Shown piece after piece: positions 19,428-30,370 of a stretch of DNA of 64,000 nucleotides. Each line of letters opens with the position of its first letter. Position 1 is the stretch's first letter. A model generated the notes under the pieces. It had not been told where the DNA came from, did no database searches, and worked only from the letters and a program-made list of their open reading frames with translations. Source of the stretch: Massospora cicadina (Eukaryota > Entomophthoromycota > Entomophthoromycetes > Entomophthorales > Entomophthoraceae); NCBI GenBank assembly GCA_022478985.1, contig JAKSZP010002712.1:62001-126000 (forward strand), given 5' to 3'. The position numbers were made by a program, and so were the translations under genes.

Positions 19428-19930
19428 TCATCTGATGTTATTACCTTGTGTTTTTGGTATGACCAACTTGGTTTGAAACTTGGCCCACCACAAGTAGTCC
19501 CAAGACTCTGGAATGAAAAGCATATTGGCAGGATCAGGATGAGTTGCAACTGGATCTGCTGGAAAAAGGTCCTAAGAAAATAAAGCATAACCTGGAAAAT
19601 ACATGGGTCAAGAAATCTGGGAAGCTGCAAAAAGATCCTTTGAACAATGAAGTGTCATGTAATCTTGACCTGGGGGAATACAGGCTTTCTGGACCTTTTT
19701 TGGCAATAACACACAAACTAGGCTGGCATGGCATGAAACCAAGGGAATCACGCTCTGCAGAGGCAGCAGTGAGGAGGATATGGAAAGGAAACACACTAAG
19801 AAGCAGTATAACCCAGAGATGCACTAAGTAAGGAAAGGAGATGGACCAAAAGAGCTCCATTTTAAACCATGCTGGTGGACCCAGTCAAGATCAAAGTGCT
19901 GTATGCTTCTGAAAAAGCTCAATTGCTATA
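19428..19930 (-). pseudogene. Possible antisense ORF remnant of gypsy-B2
   Basis: Opposite in strand to the gypsy-B2 integrase, between it and the polypurine tract. A minus-strand frame ends ...PANMLFIPESWDYLWWAKF and TKLVIPKTQGNNIR-stop at 19428-19430. The C-terminus of the gypsy-B1 antisense ORF has DFNGLFIPTAIHPP at the matching position; the shared LFIP alone is weak, but position and strand agree. A second minus-strand frame of 108 codons (19860-19534) overlaps. The interval is shorter than in gypsy-B1, so the N-terminal half seems deleted. Confidence 0.4.
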
Positions 19931-19936
19931 TATTCT

Positions 19937-19952
19937 GGGCAAGTGGGGGATG
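19937..19952 (+). promoter_or_regulatory. Gypsy-B2 polypurine tract
   Basis: GGGCAAGTGGGGGATG directly before TGTTGGGATTTTT. Gypsy-B1 has GGCAAGAGGGGGAAG before TGTTGGGATTTTT at the same place. Confidence 0.8.
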
Positions 19953-20564
19953 TGTTGGGATTTTTTATATGCCCACATTACCCAGTTTAATTGATTATAA
20001 TACATCTGCTTATCCACTTGGGAATTCATCACACTAGTAAATGTGGAGGCTTTTGTTTACCTATGATAACTGTTGTTTGGAGAAATATTGTCAGCAAATA
20101 TCTAAAAATTTTTGGGTTTTGATCCACTGTATCATAAATATTTCATTGGGATGATCCCTGGAAATAAGCAAGTTGTTATGTTATCAATTGTAAATACTGA
20201 TAATCTTACCAAAATTGTTGGAGTCAATTAGGTCTTGTTGATAATTGTTAAGGGATTTATGAGTTGCTACAAGAGTGATGCACCTATGATAAGCAACTTT
20301 TGAGTTAATCTTTTTGGATTACAACCTACTATTTTGGTATAAGTCTGTCAAGATTCTCCCTTTATTGGGGAAAGCCTCAACTAGGGGTTGCAAACCACCT
20401 ATGGGAAGATACCAGATTAGGCCCCCATTAACTTGGGTTAAGACCAATATGAAGTATTGGGGATTGACCCCAATAATATTAATTGATTAAGTAGATATCA
20501 GCAACTAATGCTGAGGATATCAAAAATCAATTGAGGTGTTGGAATTTCTACCCTCTTGGCACAA

Positions 20565-20650
20565 AAATACAATTTATGCCACAACAGGATTTGAACCTGC
20601 ATTGTGAGGGGCAATAGTGGGAAACTCATCACACTATGACAGACCCCCTT
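20565..20650 (-). other. tRNA-like sequence (possible old SINE head)
   Basis: On the minus strand GGTTCAAATCCTG resembles a B box, preceded by a loose A-box-like stretch. A similar antisense B-box string (GGTTTGAACCC) occurs near 29140-29150 at a comparable place in the gypsy-B3 LTR, so this may be an old SINE inherited by both LTRs. No tail or target duplication found. Confidence 0.3.
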
Positions 20651-20904
20651 GTATTATTTAATACATATTTATATAACTTGTGCTATTGGTAAATGATGCT
20701 GAGCATTCATTAATCCTGATCTATCCTATCTTTAATTAATTACCCTTGATATTTAATTAGCCTTGATCTAAGATACTTCCCTAGTACTATAAGTAGCACT
20801 AGTTTATATTTCAAATAAAGAACTTTTAACATCTATCCTATATTTAATTTAATGAACTCATCTTACATGTTGAGCTATAAAGCAAACTCTGAAGAACTGT
20901 CTTC

Positions 20905-21170
20905 TGAAAATGGGTCAAATCCCAACTAAGTCCCATTACCTAAGCATTTTTAACTAATAAGGTTGACATTCTAAGGCTGAGCAAAGAAATTAGGTCATGT
21001 TCTTCATTTTAACCCAGAAGAGGTCACATTGAGAGTCAGAGGAGGAATCTGACTAAACTGATGAGGAAAATCATTTATTGGAGTAACCTTGGAGGGCTAA
21101 TTCATTGGCAACAGCTGCCATTTCTGATTGAGGCACCAACAGAAGAGTTGGGTGCCAAATTCCCATAAAA
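20905..21170 (+). repeat. LTR-internal repeat shared with 30110-30370
   Basis: Shared strings in the same order: GTCCCATTACCTAAGC, ACCCAGAAGAGGTCA (ACCCAGAGGGGTCAG in the other), GAATCTGACTA, and GAGTTGGGTGCCAAATTCC (GAGTTGGGCGCCAGATTTCC). This supports 19953 onward and 22907-30800 being LTRs of one family. Confidence 0.6.
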
Positions 21171-21516
21171 TTATTATACTTTTCTTCTAAATAAAGCAGA
21201 GATACAGATAGTTATAGATAAATATATTACAAATACTTTATAATTTAGACTGTTTTGCTCATAATAATAGAGTTGGAAGGGCAAGATACTTTGTCTATTT
21301 TATTGTTATCTCCACAGACTCTGCGTTAAGAGAAAAGAACCACTGAACCTAATCCTAGGTTAATTTCTATCAGAAGAAGGAAGAAGTTCCTACCAATATT
21401 CCAGATGATTGTTAATATTAGGACAAGCCCTAGTTTAGCATTAAACTTTACAATAACCTTGGCGAGAAGAAACTTATCTAGATTAGTAGTCTTCATACTG
21501 ATACTGCCTAATTTAA

Positions 21517-21647
21517 AAATTATTTGATGTGGGTCGACCTTGGGACAAATATACCACACCAAGAATTTTTCTAGCCAGTACAGGTTTAAACTCAAAACCT
21601 GCACTTGTGGTGGAAGCAGTTTTACCTGCTCGTCTAACCACCCTTAT
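21517..21647 (-). mobile_element. SINE-c, short tRNA-derived SINE
   Basis: 131 bp on the minus strand. Head at the right end: TTAGACGAGCAGGTAAAAC (A-box-like) and GGTTTTGAGTTTAAACCTG (B-box-like). There is almost no body, then a tail with GTCCCAAGGTCGACCCACAT and CAAATAATTTTTAAA. A perfect 15-bp target duplication TACTGCCTAATTTAA lies at 21502-21516 and 21648-21662. The head differs from SINE-a and SINE-b, but the tail is alike. Confidence 0.85.
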
Positions 21648-21662
21648 TACTGCCTAATTTAA

Positions 21663-22906
21663 TTATTATTAATAACTCATACAACGTACATACAAAGAAC
21701 TGTGCGGTTAATCAAGGGAACCTAAGAGAGTTACTATCAGGAAAGAGTAAACGGCTATTAAAAATTTAACATGAGACCTAAGCGTTTACTTGCCACCCTC
21801 TAAAACAAATAGCATACTTTTTTAAATCTTAGATGTCTTTTAGTATTGACTTTCAGGCTTCATGGGCATAGCTTCATCATGCAAAAAATAGAAGCCTAAC
21901 ATGGGGGAACCTAAGGTTCATCTGGGATCTAGCCTCAAATTTTAAGTGCTAATTTATCTGATAACCTTACCATTTATGGATTTCATTCTTCAGAACAATG
22001 CAAGCCCTCAGTGGAAGAAAGTCTCAATGTAATGGTGTTGGATGACGATATCAGCTTGGTATCAAATTGGTTATGGTGCCTTTGCAACCTGAAAAAGCCA
22101 TTTTTGGAAATATCTAACAAAGGATCACCTTGTGAACTCCTATTGGGGCTAGCCTTTAACAAGTTTTTCATAACATATCACCCCCTTAGAATCTTTTGCT
22201 GATCCTTAGCATGACTTGTTGCACTCAGGAGGTAAATTTTTTTTTAAAAATTATGGCAATAGGTGTGCAACTGCAGAAAATGTTGCCTGGTATGTCCTAT
22301 CAGTCATAAGAATGGCAAACTATTATACACCCTTTTAGATTTTAAGGTACAGCCAGGTGGCTTTATTAAGCATCAGGCTGTTTTTTACTTGGTTTGGTTT
22401 CATTTTCTGTATTAAATAAAGAATATTCTGGGTATTTTCTGCATTCTGCTATTCTTTCTATCCCTTTGGGAAAGTTTAGGACAGCTCTTCTTGGGGGTAC
22501 CGGTGCCTCTGAGAACTTTAATTATCAAGACCTGGCTGATTACCTTGATCCATGATACTTACCTGGTAGTATGATTGAGGCGTGTATCTATGGTATTATT
22601 ACACTGAAAGTTTAGAGCCCTGTAGATTATCAAGTTGATAAATACCACTTGTTTATTCTCTTATCAGTGATCAAAAGCTTGCTGTACTCAATTATCTAGA
22701 AATGGTATGTTTATAACTTAAGATATCAGAATCAGTTTGAAGTCTTGTAACTTTACTATGCCCTTAAAGTGTGTTTAGGAATTAATATTCTCCACGCGTT
22801 AGTCAACACTATAAAAAATTTACCGCAATGCCCCAATGTACATAAGTTTAGCCTTGCACACTTGTTAAATCCGCTTTAGAAATTCCATTACTTCCTGTTT
22901 AGAGGG
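21663..22906. other. Non-coding, probably rest of gypsy-B2 LTR
   Basis: AT-rich sequence with two short overlapping frames of about 60 codons on opposite strands (21983-22202), neither convincing. No RNA gene or repeat is seen. It ends TTTAGAGGG directly before the LTR start at 22907. Confidence 0.4.
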
Positions 22907-23061
22907 TGTTGGGTTTTCAGTATGCCCACATAATTCAGCTTAATTGAATATGGTATTATCTGCTTATCCGCTTGGAGCTACTTACTGAAGCAGATGAGGG
23001 AGCTATCATATATATGGTGAATATTGTTTGGTTTAAAGCCTAATGGTTTTAAAAGTTAAAC

Positions 23062-23095
23062 TTATTGTGGGGAAGGCCGACCATGGGATGGACAC
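23062..23095 (-). promoter_or_regulatory. LINE-1 3' tail shared with SINEs
   Basis: Minus strand GTGTCCATCCCATGGTCGGC continuing into CTTCCCCACAATAA. The SINE-a, SINE-b and SINE-c copies end in the same type of sequence (for example GTATCATCCCCAGGTCGGCC in SINE-a). In stringent LINEs the 3' tail is the recognition site of the reverse transcriptase. Confidence 0.7.
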
Positions 23096-23157
23096 TTCTG
23101 AATATGACTCAGCAAAGACAAACTTAGTACCAGGGGAGGCACCTCAGAGAAGCGATG

Positions 23158-26100
23158 CTATCTCTTGTTGCCAGCGGGAACGCCACTTATGGGGAGGGGG
23201 AGGGAACGTGTGAAGGGGCCATAGCCACTATTGAGCACGTGTGGAGGAAGGGGTCTGATTTTATGAAGCAGACTGGGATCCAGCAGGAGACCAGCTGTCA
23301 GCGACGCGGTGGGAGGTATCCAAACATCCACGCTTGAAAGTGGTCCATCAAAATGAGACCGGAATCTGTGGACAGTTTCTGGGAGGGTGGGGGTGGAGCC
23401 TGCGATGGCATCTAAGACAATCGTGTGGATGATCCACATGGCGATTGCAACCACCAGAGCATGGAGGGAGGGTGGAAGGGAGGAGGCCATTGATAGAGCA
23501 AACATATCTCTTGACAGACTGAAGCGATGCATTTGATCCTGGCCCAGCAGACGTTGAACTTCGCGCCATATCACTTTAGAGGTGGGGCACTTCTCCAGGG
23601 GGTGGAACAGCGTTCCATACTGGCCACACACGACACAGGATGAGTGTAAAGCGTTAGAGCGCTCAGCTGTAAGATACACCCGCCTCAGGCAGTGCCACAC
23701 ATGTGAGCGGACTTGAGGCTGCAACAGATGGTGATGTACATATTTCCAGATAGCTTTTTGGTTCTCAATGGAGTAAGGGATGTCCATCATGTCCAGGTAG
23801 TCCACCCTGGATAGGACATGGGGCCGAATGGGGATCACGCCATCATGGATGGGTAGCCCCTGTACCTCTTGTGTGAACTGAGGAGAGGGGCGGCCTCTTT
23901 GGGTTGTATGTCTGCTAATACAAATTCTCCACTCAGTGCTCCGCATGGAGAGTAGGATTCGTTTGTAGTGGGTTTTAGTCCCGTGAGTACCTGTGGCTGA
24001 TGTGTGTGATGCGAGGTATTTCATCAGGGAGTGGGGGTTTGATGGATTGTTGAGGCCCAAGGCGCGGGAGAAGTTGGAGCAGGCTGCGCGGGACCAGTGT
24101 TGGGAGGGGAGTGTAGGGGCGGTAACGGCCGCGATCCAGGTGCCTAGGATCTTGGCAGCATGGGCTTTGAAATCAAGCAGGCCCATGCCACCATGATGAT
24201 GAGGGCCAAACATGACCTCTAGCCGCACTTGTGGAGGGCGGCCTGAACAAAGCCATCCTTGCAGCAAGGCATACAAGGATTTGAAGAAGCTTGGGGAGAA
24301 GGGGATGGTGTGGGCTCCAAACCAGACTTTGGATAGGAGCATAGAGTTGGCTAAAACAACCCTGCCAGTAAGGGAAGTAGGGTGGGCTCTGAGAGAGGCG
24401 ATTTGCTTCATCACGTTGTCCAGAATATGGCACTCCATTACTGCTGACGCATATCCGCCTACCTCCATCCACACGCCCAGATGGCGTACCAGTCCTATGG
24501 TAGGACATGGCATGAAGGGAAGCACCAGTGGAGCGGTGTGTGTTGAGTTAGTAGGGCGTGGACGTGGGCGAGCAGATGGGCCGGGTTGGGAACTAATTGC
24601 TGGGGTCCAGCAGTTCTGAAACTGACTAATGAGGATGATTTTGGTTTTGAAGGCGTTCAGTGCCACGTTGCTTACCTGGGAATATTCCTGGATGAGAGCT
24701 TCAAGTGCGCGTGCATCTTGATTATTAGATACCCCAACCACACAATCATCTGCAAATGCTAATATCTTGACTGGGGCTTGGCCTGGCACATGGACCCCAG
24801 TGAGTTGGGCATTCACATTTCGCAGTAGTGGGTCAAGGCTGAAGTTGTATAAGAGTGGGCTAAGGGGTCCCCTTGTCGCAAGCCCCTTTGAGGGCGGACT
24901 ACTTCCGTTAGGAAGCCAGGGCCACGCACTGCCATTGTTGCAGATTCCGTGAGCAGCATCACCCAGTTGATGAAGCGAGGGGGTAGGAGGAATTGATGGA
25001 GGCAGGCCCTAAGGTATTCCCAGTTTACTCTATCATAGGCCTTTTGTTGGTCCAAGAATACAAGTGCCCCAGAGGCTGTGGACTGACATACATTAGCCAC
25101 AGAGTGCACGTTATCCCAAATCGACCTTCTGGGGGTGAAACCAAATTGTTCTGGGGAGATGGTGGCAGATGCTAAAGTCCCTAATCAGTTAGCCATAATT
25201 TTTGTTAAAATTTTAGTGCCTGTGTTTGTTAGAGAAATGGGGCGCCAGTTGGCTAAGTCTAGCTTATCCTCTTTCTTGAAGAGTGTGACATTAAAGGCCT
25301 CATGACCTCCTGGTAGGAGGCGCATTTCCAACAGGCTTTGGTTAAGTGAGGTGAGCAGCAATGGGGATATATATTTGAAATATTTTTTGTAGAACTCATA
25401 TGGAATGCCATCTGGACCTGGGCATTTTCAGTTTGGCGCACTGCGAATGGCTGTCCATAATTCATTTGGAGTAATTAAATTCATTATTTCTGGGTATCAA
25501 AAAATGGTGCAGATATGGGCTCGGTTGAGAAATTCTGCCACTTCAGCCAGCTGAGTTGGTTCATCTCCGTACAACTTGGAGTAATATTTTTGCATTTTGA
25601 TTGCCACTTTGACCAGTGTATCTGCAATGGAATTATCCGATCTTTGCACCTGTGTGCAGGCCACGCTCTGGCGTGGTGCAAATTTTTTTTAAAGAAATAT
25701 GCGGTGCACTTGTCACCTTTTGTGATGCGTGTGGCCCTGTATTGAACACAAACCTGATGTTTGTGTTGCCTTTCAAGTGCGTTGAGGTGGGCAGCTGCCT
25801 CCGCCCACTTCCAGCCCCATGCAGGCTGTATCCTGTAACTGGGATGTTGGACTCCAAGTGTACCAACTCTGCCAGAGTGCGCGAGATAACTGCTGATGTG
25901 GCTCGTGAGCATCTGGAGGAGAGATGGTGAGAGTAGTGGATGGTGTCCTCTTTGAAAGTTGCCCATGTGGAAATGGGGTCCGCGCAAAATGGTGCAACAA
26001 ACTTTTTTGCCAAAGTTGCCTCTTCCACCCACGTGGAAAATCCTGGTGACGCAAGCTTGGGGGGGCGGATTTTACACCAATGTGGGGCCTTAGCAACAGT

Positions 26101-26811
26101 GACAGGTAGGTGGTAGGTTATTGAGACCAGCTGATGGTTGGAGAATTCCACTTTTGTTGTTTTGAAGTGGGAGATGTGGGGTTGGAATTTTTCTGACATT
26201 AGAATATGTCAATGCGGGTCATGGACCTTAATTGGCTGTTGTGGATGTGGGGATGCATCATGTTTTGAGCAGTGGGGCATGTCATAGCAGCGCATCCATT
26301 AACCCAAGGGTGGCCTTTAGAACGTGTAGTTCTACATGACCATGTGGGGCGTGGGGTGAGGAAGGCCACCGGTCCATTGGTGTGGTTAGCCAACAGTTCA
26401 TGTCGCCAACTAGGAAAGAATCTGGGGGTATTGGGAGGGATTTGACCGATGAGAAAAATTCCTGACGCTCGTGTGCACCATTTGGGGCATAGATGTTGAT
26501 GATTGCGTGTGCTATATCAGCCCACGAGAAAGTGACAATGAGCACTCAGCCATTTAGGAATGTTTCTGAGGATACAAATTTGAAAAATTATTTTTCCAAA
26601 TTAGCACCCCACAGTGCTTTGACCAAAAGGATAGGGATGGGAGGAGCATTGTTTTCCAAGTTTCCTTGGAACCTCATGGACAGTGGGACTCCTGGATGGC
26701 CAGGATATCCACAGTTAAATTGTTTTGTAAAAAACTCAGTTTCCTAGCCCAGGACGGGGAGGCCTTGAGTCCAGCGATATTCAACATCCCTAAAGTGAAG
26801 GTTTCCCCCAT
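23158..26811 (-). pseudogene. LINE-1 ORF2: endonuclease-reverse transcriptase
   Basis: The ATG at 26811 overlaps the ORF1 stop (TGATG). N-terminal endonuclease: GMLNIAGL, DILAIQESHC (about 26780-26690), AIINIYAPNG (about 26500), FLVGDMNCWL (about 26410), and EFSNHQLVSITYH (about 26130), where the SDH motif of the family is SNH. Reverse transcriptase: LVFLDQQKAYDRVNWEYL (about 25060), RGLRQGDPLA (about 24870), KILAFADDCVVGV (about 24770, intact catalytic DD). C-terminus: CVVCGQYGTLFHPLEKCP (about 23640-23580), the RVT zinc finger. The last 552 codons are one open frame. Frameshifts occur near 24860, 25470 and in the endonuclease-RT linker (25480-26200), with a stop near 26200. Confidence 0.93.
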
Positions 26812-28224
26812 CACACCTTAGGTGCGAGGGGTGGGCCCCCAGGCCCACCAGCCTCTTCTAGTTCCCCACAGGCCTTCACAGCAGCGCGGGTGTTAGCAGC
26901 AACGCTATTGAAGTTTTTGTTGATTTTTGTGGAAAGAGTCGCGTTGGCTTTAGCCTTCACTTTTTGTTTTCTTAACGTCAGACGAATTTTTTGCGGTGTG
27001 GATAAGTTCAGTGCACCGTTGAGCAGGTCAAAAATTTTTTTTGGTTGGGATAGGTCCCAAGTTGGTTTCAACTGGAGCTTGGGTGCAACGATTGGGTGAG
27101 ATTGAATCTCCCATCGGATCCTTGGATCAAGTGGCCCACTCTGCATGGGCTTTACAATATGATTGGTTGATGGATTCCCAAGTTGCTTCCGCAGTGAAGG
27201 TTTCCATGTCCTCCTGGCATTGTGAGTGTGGGATAGCGGTGGTAGCCTTGGCCACTTCCTTGGCTGCAGCCCTACAGGCCTGCTTGGCCTTCTTCCACTC
27301 TTGTGGGGAGATAGGCTTTACCAGTAGGTAGCAGCCTTGTGCTCCCACAGGAAAGCCTCCTTGGTGCTTGCAGTTGGTTCGTAGTGCGCCTCTCTGTTGG
27401 CCATGGCCGCTGAGGGTGCTCTTGGAATGTGATGCCCTCCTTGATGGGGCATGCATGCACCTTATGGCCAAACGCATCACAGTGGGTGCAAATGGGGGGC
27501 GCGCTATCCACGGTTACCCAGAATGGGTGGGTGGTATGCCCTGTGATATCAATAAAAGTGGAGTGCAGGATCTGGGTTAAATCCTTCGCGATCTCCTCAG
27601 TTGGGGTCAGAACTGCGATGGCTTTGCCAGTGCACAGGTGTGGCATCAGCGTGAAGCGTTGCATTCTGAAAGATTGTATTTTGCCATATACAGCGAGACC
27701 ATCTTTCAGGTGTTGTTCCAAAATGTCACGTTTTACCGTAGTAGGCAAAAAGTCAAATGTGAGGAAAATTTGGTTTGATTTTGTCCATCTGGTGCGTTTG
27801 GTTTTGATGACCCATTGCCCTTCAGGGAGGTCAACCACTACATGCACTGCTGCACCCTTGTCTGCTGCCTTTTTGCTTTTGAAACCTAGGTCCAGCCAAC
27901 CGTGTGACATGGAGTGAGGTGCAACGTACACCGCAGTTGGGAAAATTGTGTGCACATCTTCACAAAATTTTTCCCATAAGGCCGTTTTTGGATGTCCAGA
28001 AACATGCAGACTCTAAATTCCACCGACGAAAGTGGCTGGGAGTGTGGCATGCTGATGTACTGGTTACATCATGCTTGCCATGCGAGTATCTCTGGGGAAA
28101 TTGTGATGGCCAGTTTAAGATTTTTGTCTATTCTGCCAGATTCTCCAGGGCGTTTTCAAACGTTGGAGGCCGCGGGCCTTCCACCTGCTCCTCTTACCTT
28201 GCTTGCCCAACTGCTCCCTGACAT
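26811..28224 (-). pseudogene. LINE-1 ORF1: nucleic-acid-binding protein
   Basis: Start chosen at the ATG at 28224 (MSGSSWASKVRGAGGRPAAS), about 95 bp from the element 5' end. An in-frame stop lies about 22 codons in and a frameshift near 27955. The long middle frame (27955-27272) has a likely RNA-binding section (FLTFDFLPTTVKRDILEQHL) and ICTHCDAFGHKVHACP, a C-x2-C-x4-H-x4-C zinc knuckle at about 27520-27470. A further frameshift leads to EWKKAKQACRAAAKEVAKAT and a basic C-terminus ending APKV at 26811. ORF1 proteins of this kind coat LINE RNA. The plus-strand open frames here (27368-28237) are antisense shadows. Confidence 0.85.
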
Positions 28225-28334
28225 GGGCGCAGACTAATCTCCTCTGTGAGATTATCAAACTAGATTCAGTCTTGAATTGAATAGGTTGCAAAAGTGATTG
28301 CAACGAGAAAGAAAAGTTTTTAAAGCCTAATGGT

Positions 28335-30109
28335 ATATTAACTAATCCTTCAGGATTTTATTCATTTAGATTACTGATGTATCGTTGGTAAGAATCCTTG
28401 ACAATGTTTACAAATGGTTTGATAATTATTTTAACAATTGATAATTTAAATTATATTGTATGAGAAGTCAGAATTTGTAATTTATTGATTATGGGTTTCT
28501 TAGTTGCTGCCATAAACAATGCTTTTGGTAGCAACTTAAAGTGGTAGAAATTAACCAGATGAATTCTTCCTAATAGTATCAGAATTAGGAATGTTGATTA
28601 GTTGGGCGTGATTGCCAGCTAATCACCTAGTTTAATGCTATTTAATGTTATAAAAATATAAATTGATTAGGTTTGGCAGATTCATAGTTCAGTGCCAACT
28701 CCAAAATCATGGGTAATTGTGGGAATTTCTGACGGAAAGCTGACATATTCATATCAACCATCTGACAATGATTTTCTGACTTAAATCTGAGTTACACGGA
28801 ATCTTATCTTGATGCCAACTTCTATGAAAAATGATTGTGGGTTTTTCTGGTGGAAAGCTGAAGTACTCAGTATCAATCATATAATTATGAGTTTCTGCCT
28901 GATTTGAAGTACTGCTAACTTATGCCAAGGATACTTAAAGTATTTATATTATTAGAAATTTATATACAGCTGACTGATGACTCATGATGAGGATGAGTCA
29001 ATCTAATATTTGGTAATTGGTGTCAGGATTCCAACCCAAATTGGAGATCCAAACAAGGTACATAACATGAATCAAACCCAAGATGGCCAAATAGCTAGGT
29101 CCTTATCAGGGACAATTAAGACAACATTCCACGCCCTAGTATCAGGGTTCAAACCTGATCTATGAGGCAAGAAAATCCTATTATAACAAAATAACTACTT
29201 GCCACTGAATCCCCGATTTTTTAAGATCATATATCTTAGCTTTGGAATTTACTGAACAGAAGTCCCTTATAACGATGCTTTGACAAAAAATAAACTTTAC
29301 TTTCTTTCTTCTTTTCATCAATTTTAAGGTACAATTAATATAATCTATTTTGAAATTACCTTACCAGATGAAGTATCTGGTAAAAAGACTTCTTGAACAG
29401 AAGTAAACAGTTATTATTAATACCCTTTAACTTTGGGTTCCATGGCCAAAAATATTAAGGGATACATGATAACACCCTATGATCCCAACAATTGGGATGA
29501 GCAGAATGGGAGGGAATCACTACCATAGATGACTGCTATTGGTTGAGGTTTTGGCTTGGATGGCTGAGGGGTTTTCATAGGCACAGTAGCCTAGAGTATA
29601 GTTATTCATTTTTATCCTCCAGATAAAAATCTCTCTTTCGCCCATTTTTCTATTTATTTGAAGTAGAAAAAGCCACTAAAGTTGATAGGGGTGAGACTGG
29701 AAATCCCCAAAGTAGGCGCAGGGTGACATGCCTTGAGTGGCTGACGCTGCCAGTTCCATACCTCATCCCTATGAGGAACCAACGTGAACCTTCCAACCGG
29801 CTACCAATGATGATGTGCTGATGGCCATCAGTCATGAGGATGGTGTAGCATGTGAGTGCCATAGCCATCCAGGATGGGAGATGGACTTGCTAGGGCATAC
29901 CCAAGAGGGACCATGGGGCTAAGGAAAAGTCATTGGTCTGCTGTGTTGGTGGGTTGGACGTGGACTTTTAGGGGGTTGGTATGCCGATGAAGGAGAAACA
30001 GCAAAGGTCAGCCAGTCTCCATACTGGTTGGCATGGCACACTATTGGAGCTCACTTTTCAGAAAAGCGATTTTCTGACATTCAGGTTAGCCTTATAGACA
30101 ATGCAAACT
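28335..30109. other. Gypsy-B3 LTR sequence, no gene seen
   Basis: AT-rich, no convincing ORF. A partial tandem duplication lies at 28715-28905, and a tRNA-like antisense string (TTGCCTCATAGATCAGG then TTTGAACCC on the minus strand) at about 29130-29165. A minus-strand frame of 72 codons at 29868-29650 lies in a locally GC-richer patch (29640-30060) that may be an unrecognised older insertion. Confidence 0.45.
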
Positions 30110-30370
30110 GCTGTTAATGGGCAAAAGGTCCCATTACCTAAGCTGGTTGCTATCTTAAAAAGTTTAATCCACTGGGGTCGAGTGAAGGCGTTAAGACAGA
30201 TTCTCTATACAACCCAGAGGGGTCAGATTCTAGTTAAAAATGAAATCTGACTATATGGATGAAGTTAATCATAGTTTTGGACAACTTCAGAGGGTTAACT
30301 TATCACTGATTGCTGCTGTTCCTATCTGGGTGTTAACACAAGAGTTGGGCGCCAGATTTCCTTATATAGA
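30110..30370 (+). repeat. LTR-internal repeat shared with 20905-21170
   Basis: See 20905-21170: same ordered strings, including GGTCCCATTACCTAAGC and GAGTTGGGCGCCAGATTTCC. Confidence 0.6.

Larger units (their letters stand above)
19953..22850 (+). repeat. Gypsy-B2 3' LTR (right end uncertain)
   Basis: Begins TGTTGGGATTTTTTATATGCCCACATT, like the gypsy-B1 LTR start and the start at 22907. An AATAAAGAACTTTTAAC poly(A)-signal-like stretch lies at about 20815. The segment 20905-21170 has a diverged counterpart at 30110-30370 in the gypsy-B3 LTR. The right end is not identified; a new LTR start of the same family follows at 22907. SINE-c sits inside at 21517-21647. No gene is contained. Confidence 0.5.
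23048..28318 (-). mobile_element. LINE-1, full-length two-ORF LINE
   Basis: A 5,271-bp minus-strand non-LTR retrotransposon flanked by a perfect 16-bp target duplication TTTAAAGCCTAATGGT (23032-23047 and 28319-28334). ORF1 (28224-26811) has a CCHC knuckle. ORF2 (26811-23158) has an N-terminal AP-endonuclease, reverse transcriptase and a C-terminal zinc finger. The element is full length and relatively young, but both ORFs have frameshifts. It inserted in the gypsy-B3 LTR. Domain order fits the fungal Tad1-like/I-like group; the exact clade needs a tree. Confidence 0.93.

Noticed and set aside
19534..19831. Two overlapping ORFs of about 100 codons on opposite strands as independent genes
   Set aside because: They lie in the gypsy-B2 interval between integrase and polypurine tract; at most the minus strand is an antisense ORF remnant.
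24212..24619. 135-codon plus-strand ORF
   Set aside because: Shadow of the 552-codon LINE-1 ORF2 frame on the other strand.
25484..26199. Overlapping minus frames of 182 and 188 codons read as separate genes
   Set aside because: Both lie in the endonuclease-RT linker of LINE-1 ORF2 and reflect frameshifts in one ORF.
27368..28237. Plus-strand ORFs of 70-162 codons over LINE-1
   Set aside because: They are antisense to LINE-1 ORF1, which has a zinc knuckle and coding-like composition; the plus-strand frames have no motif.
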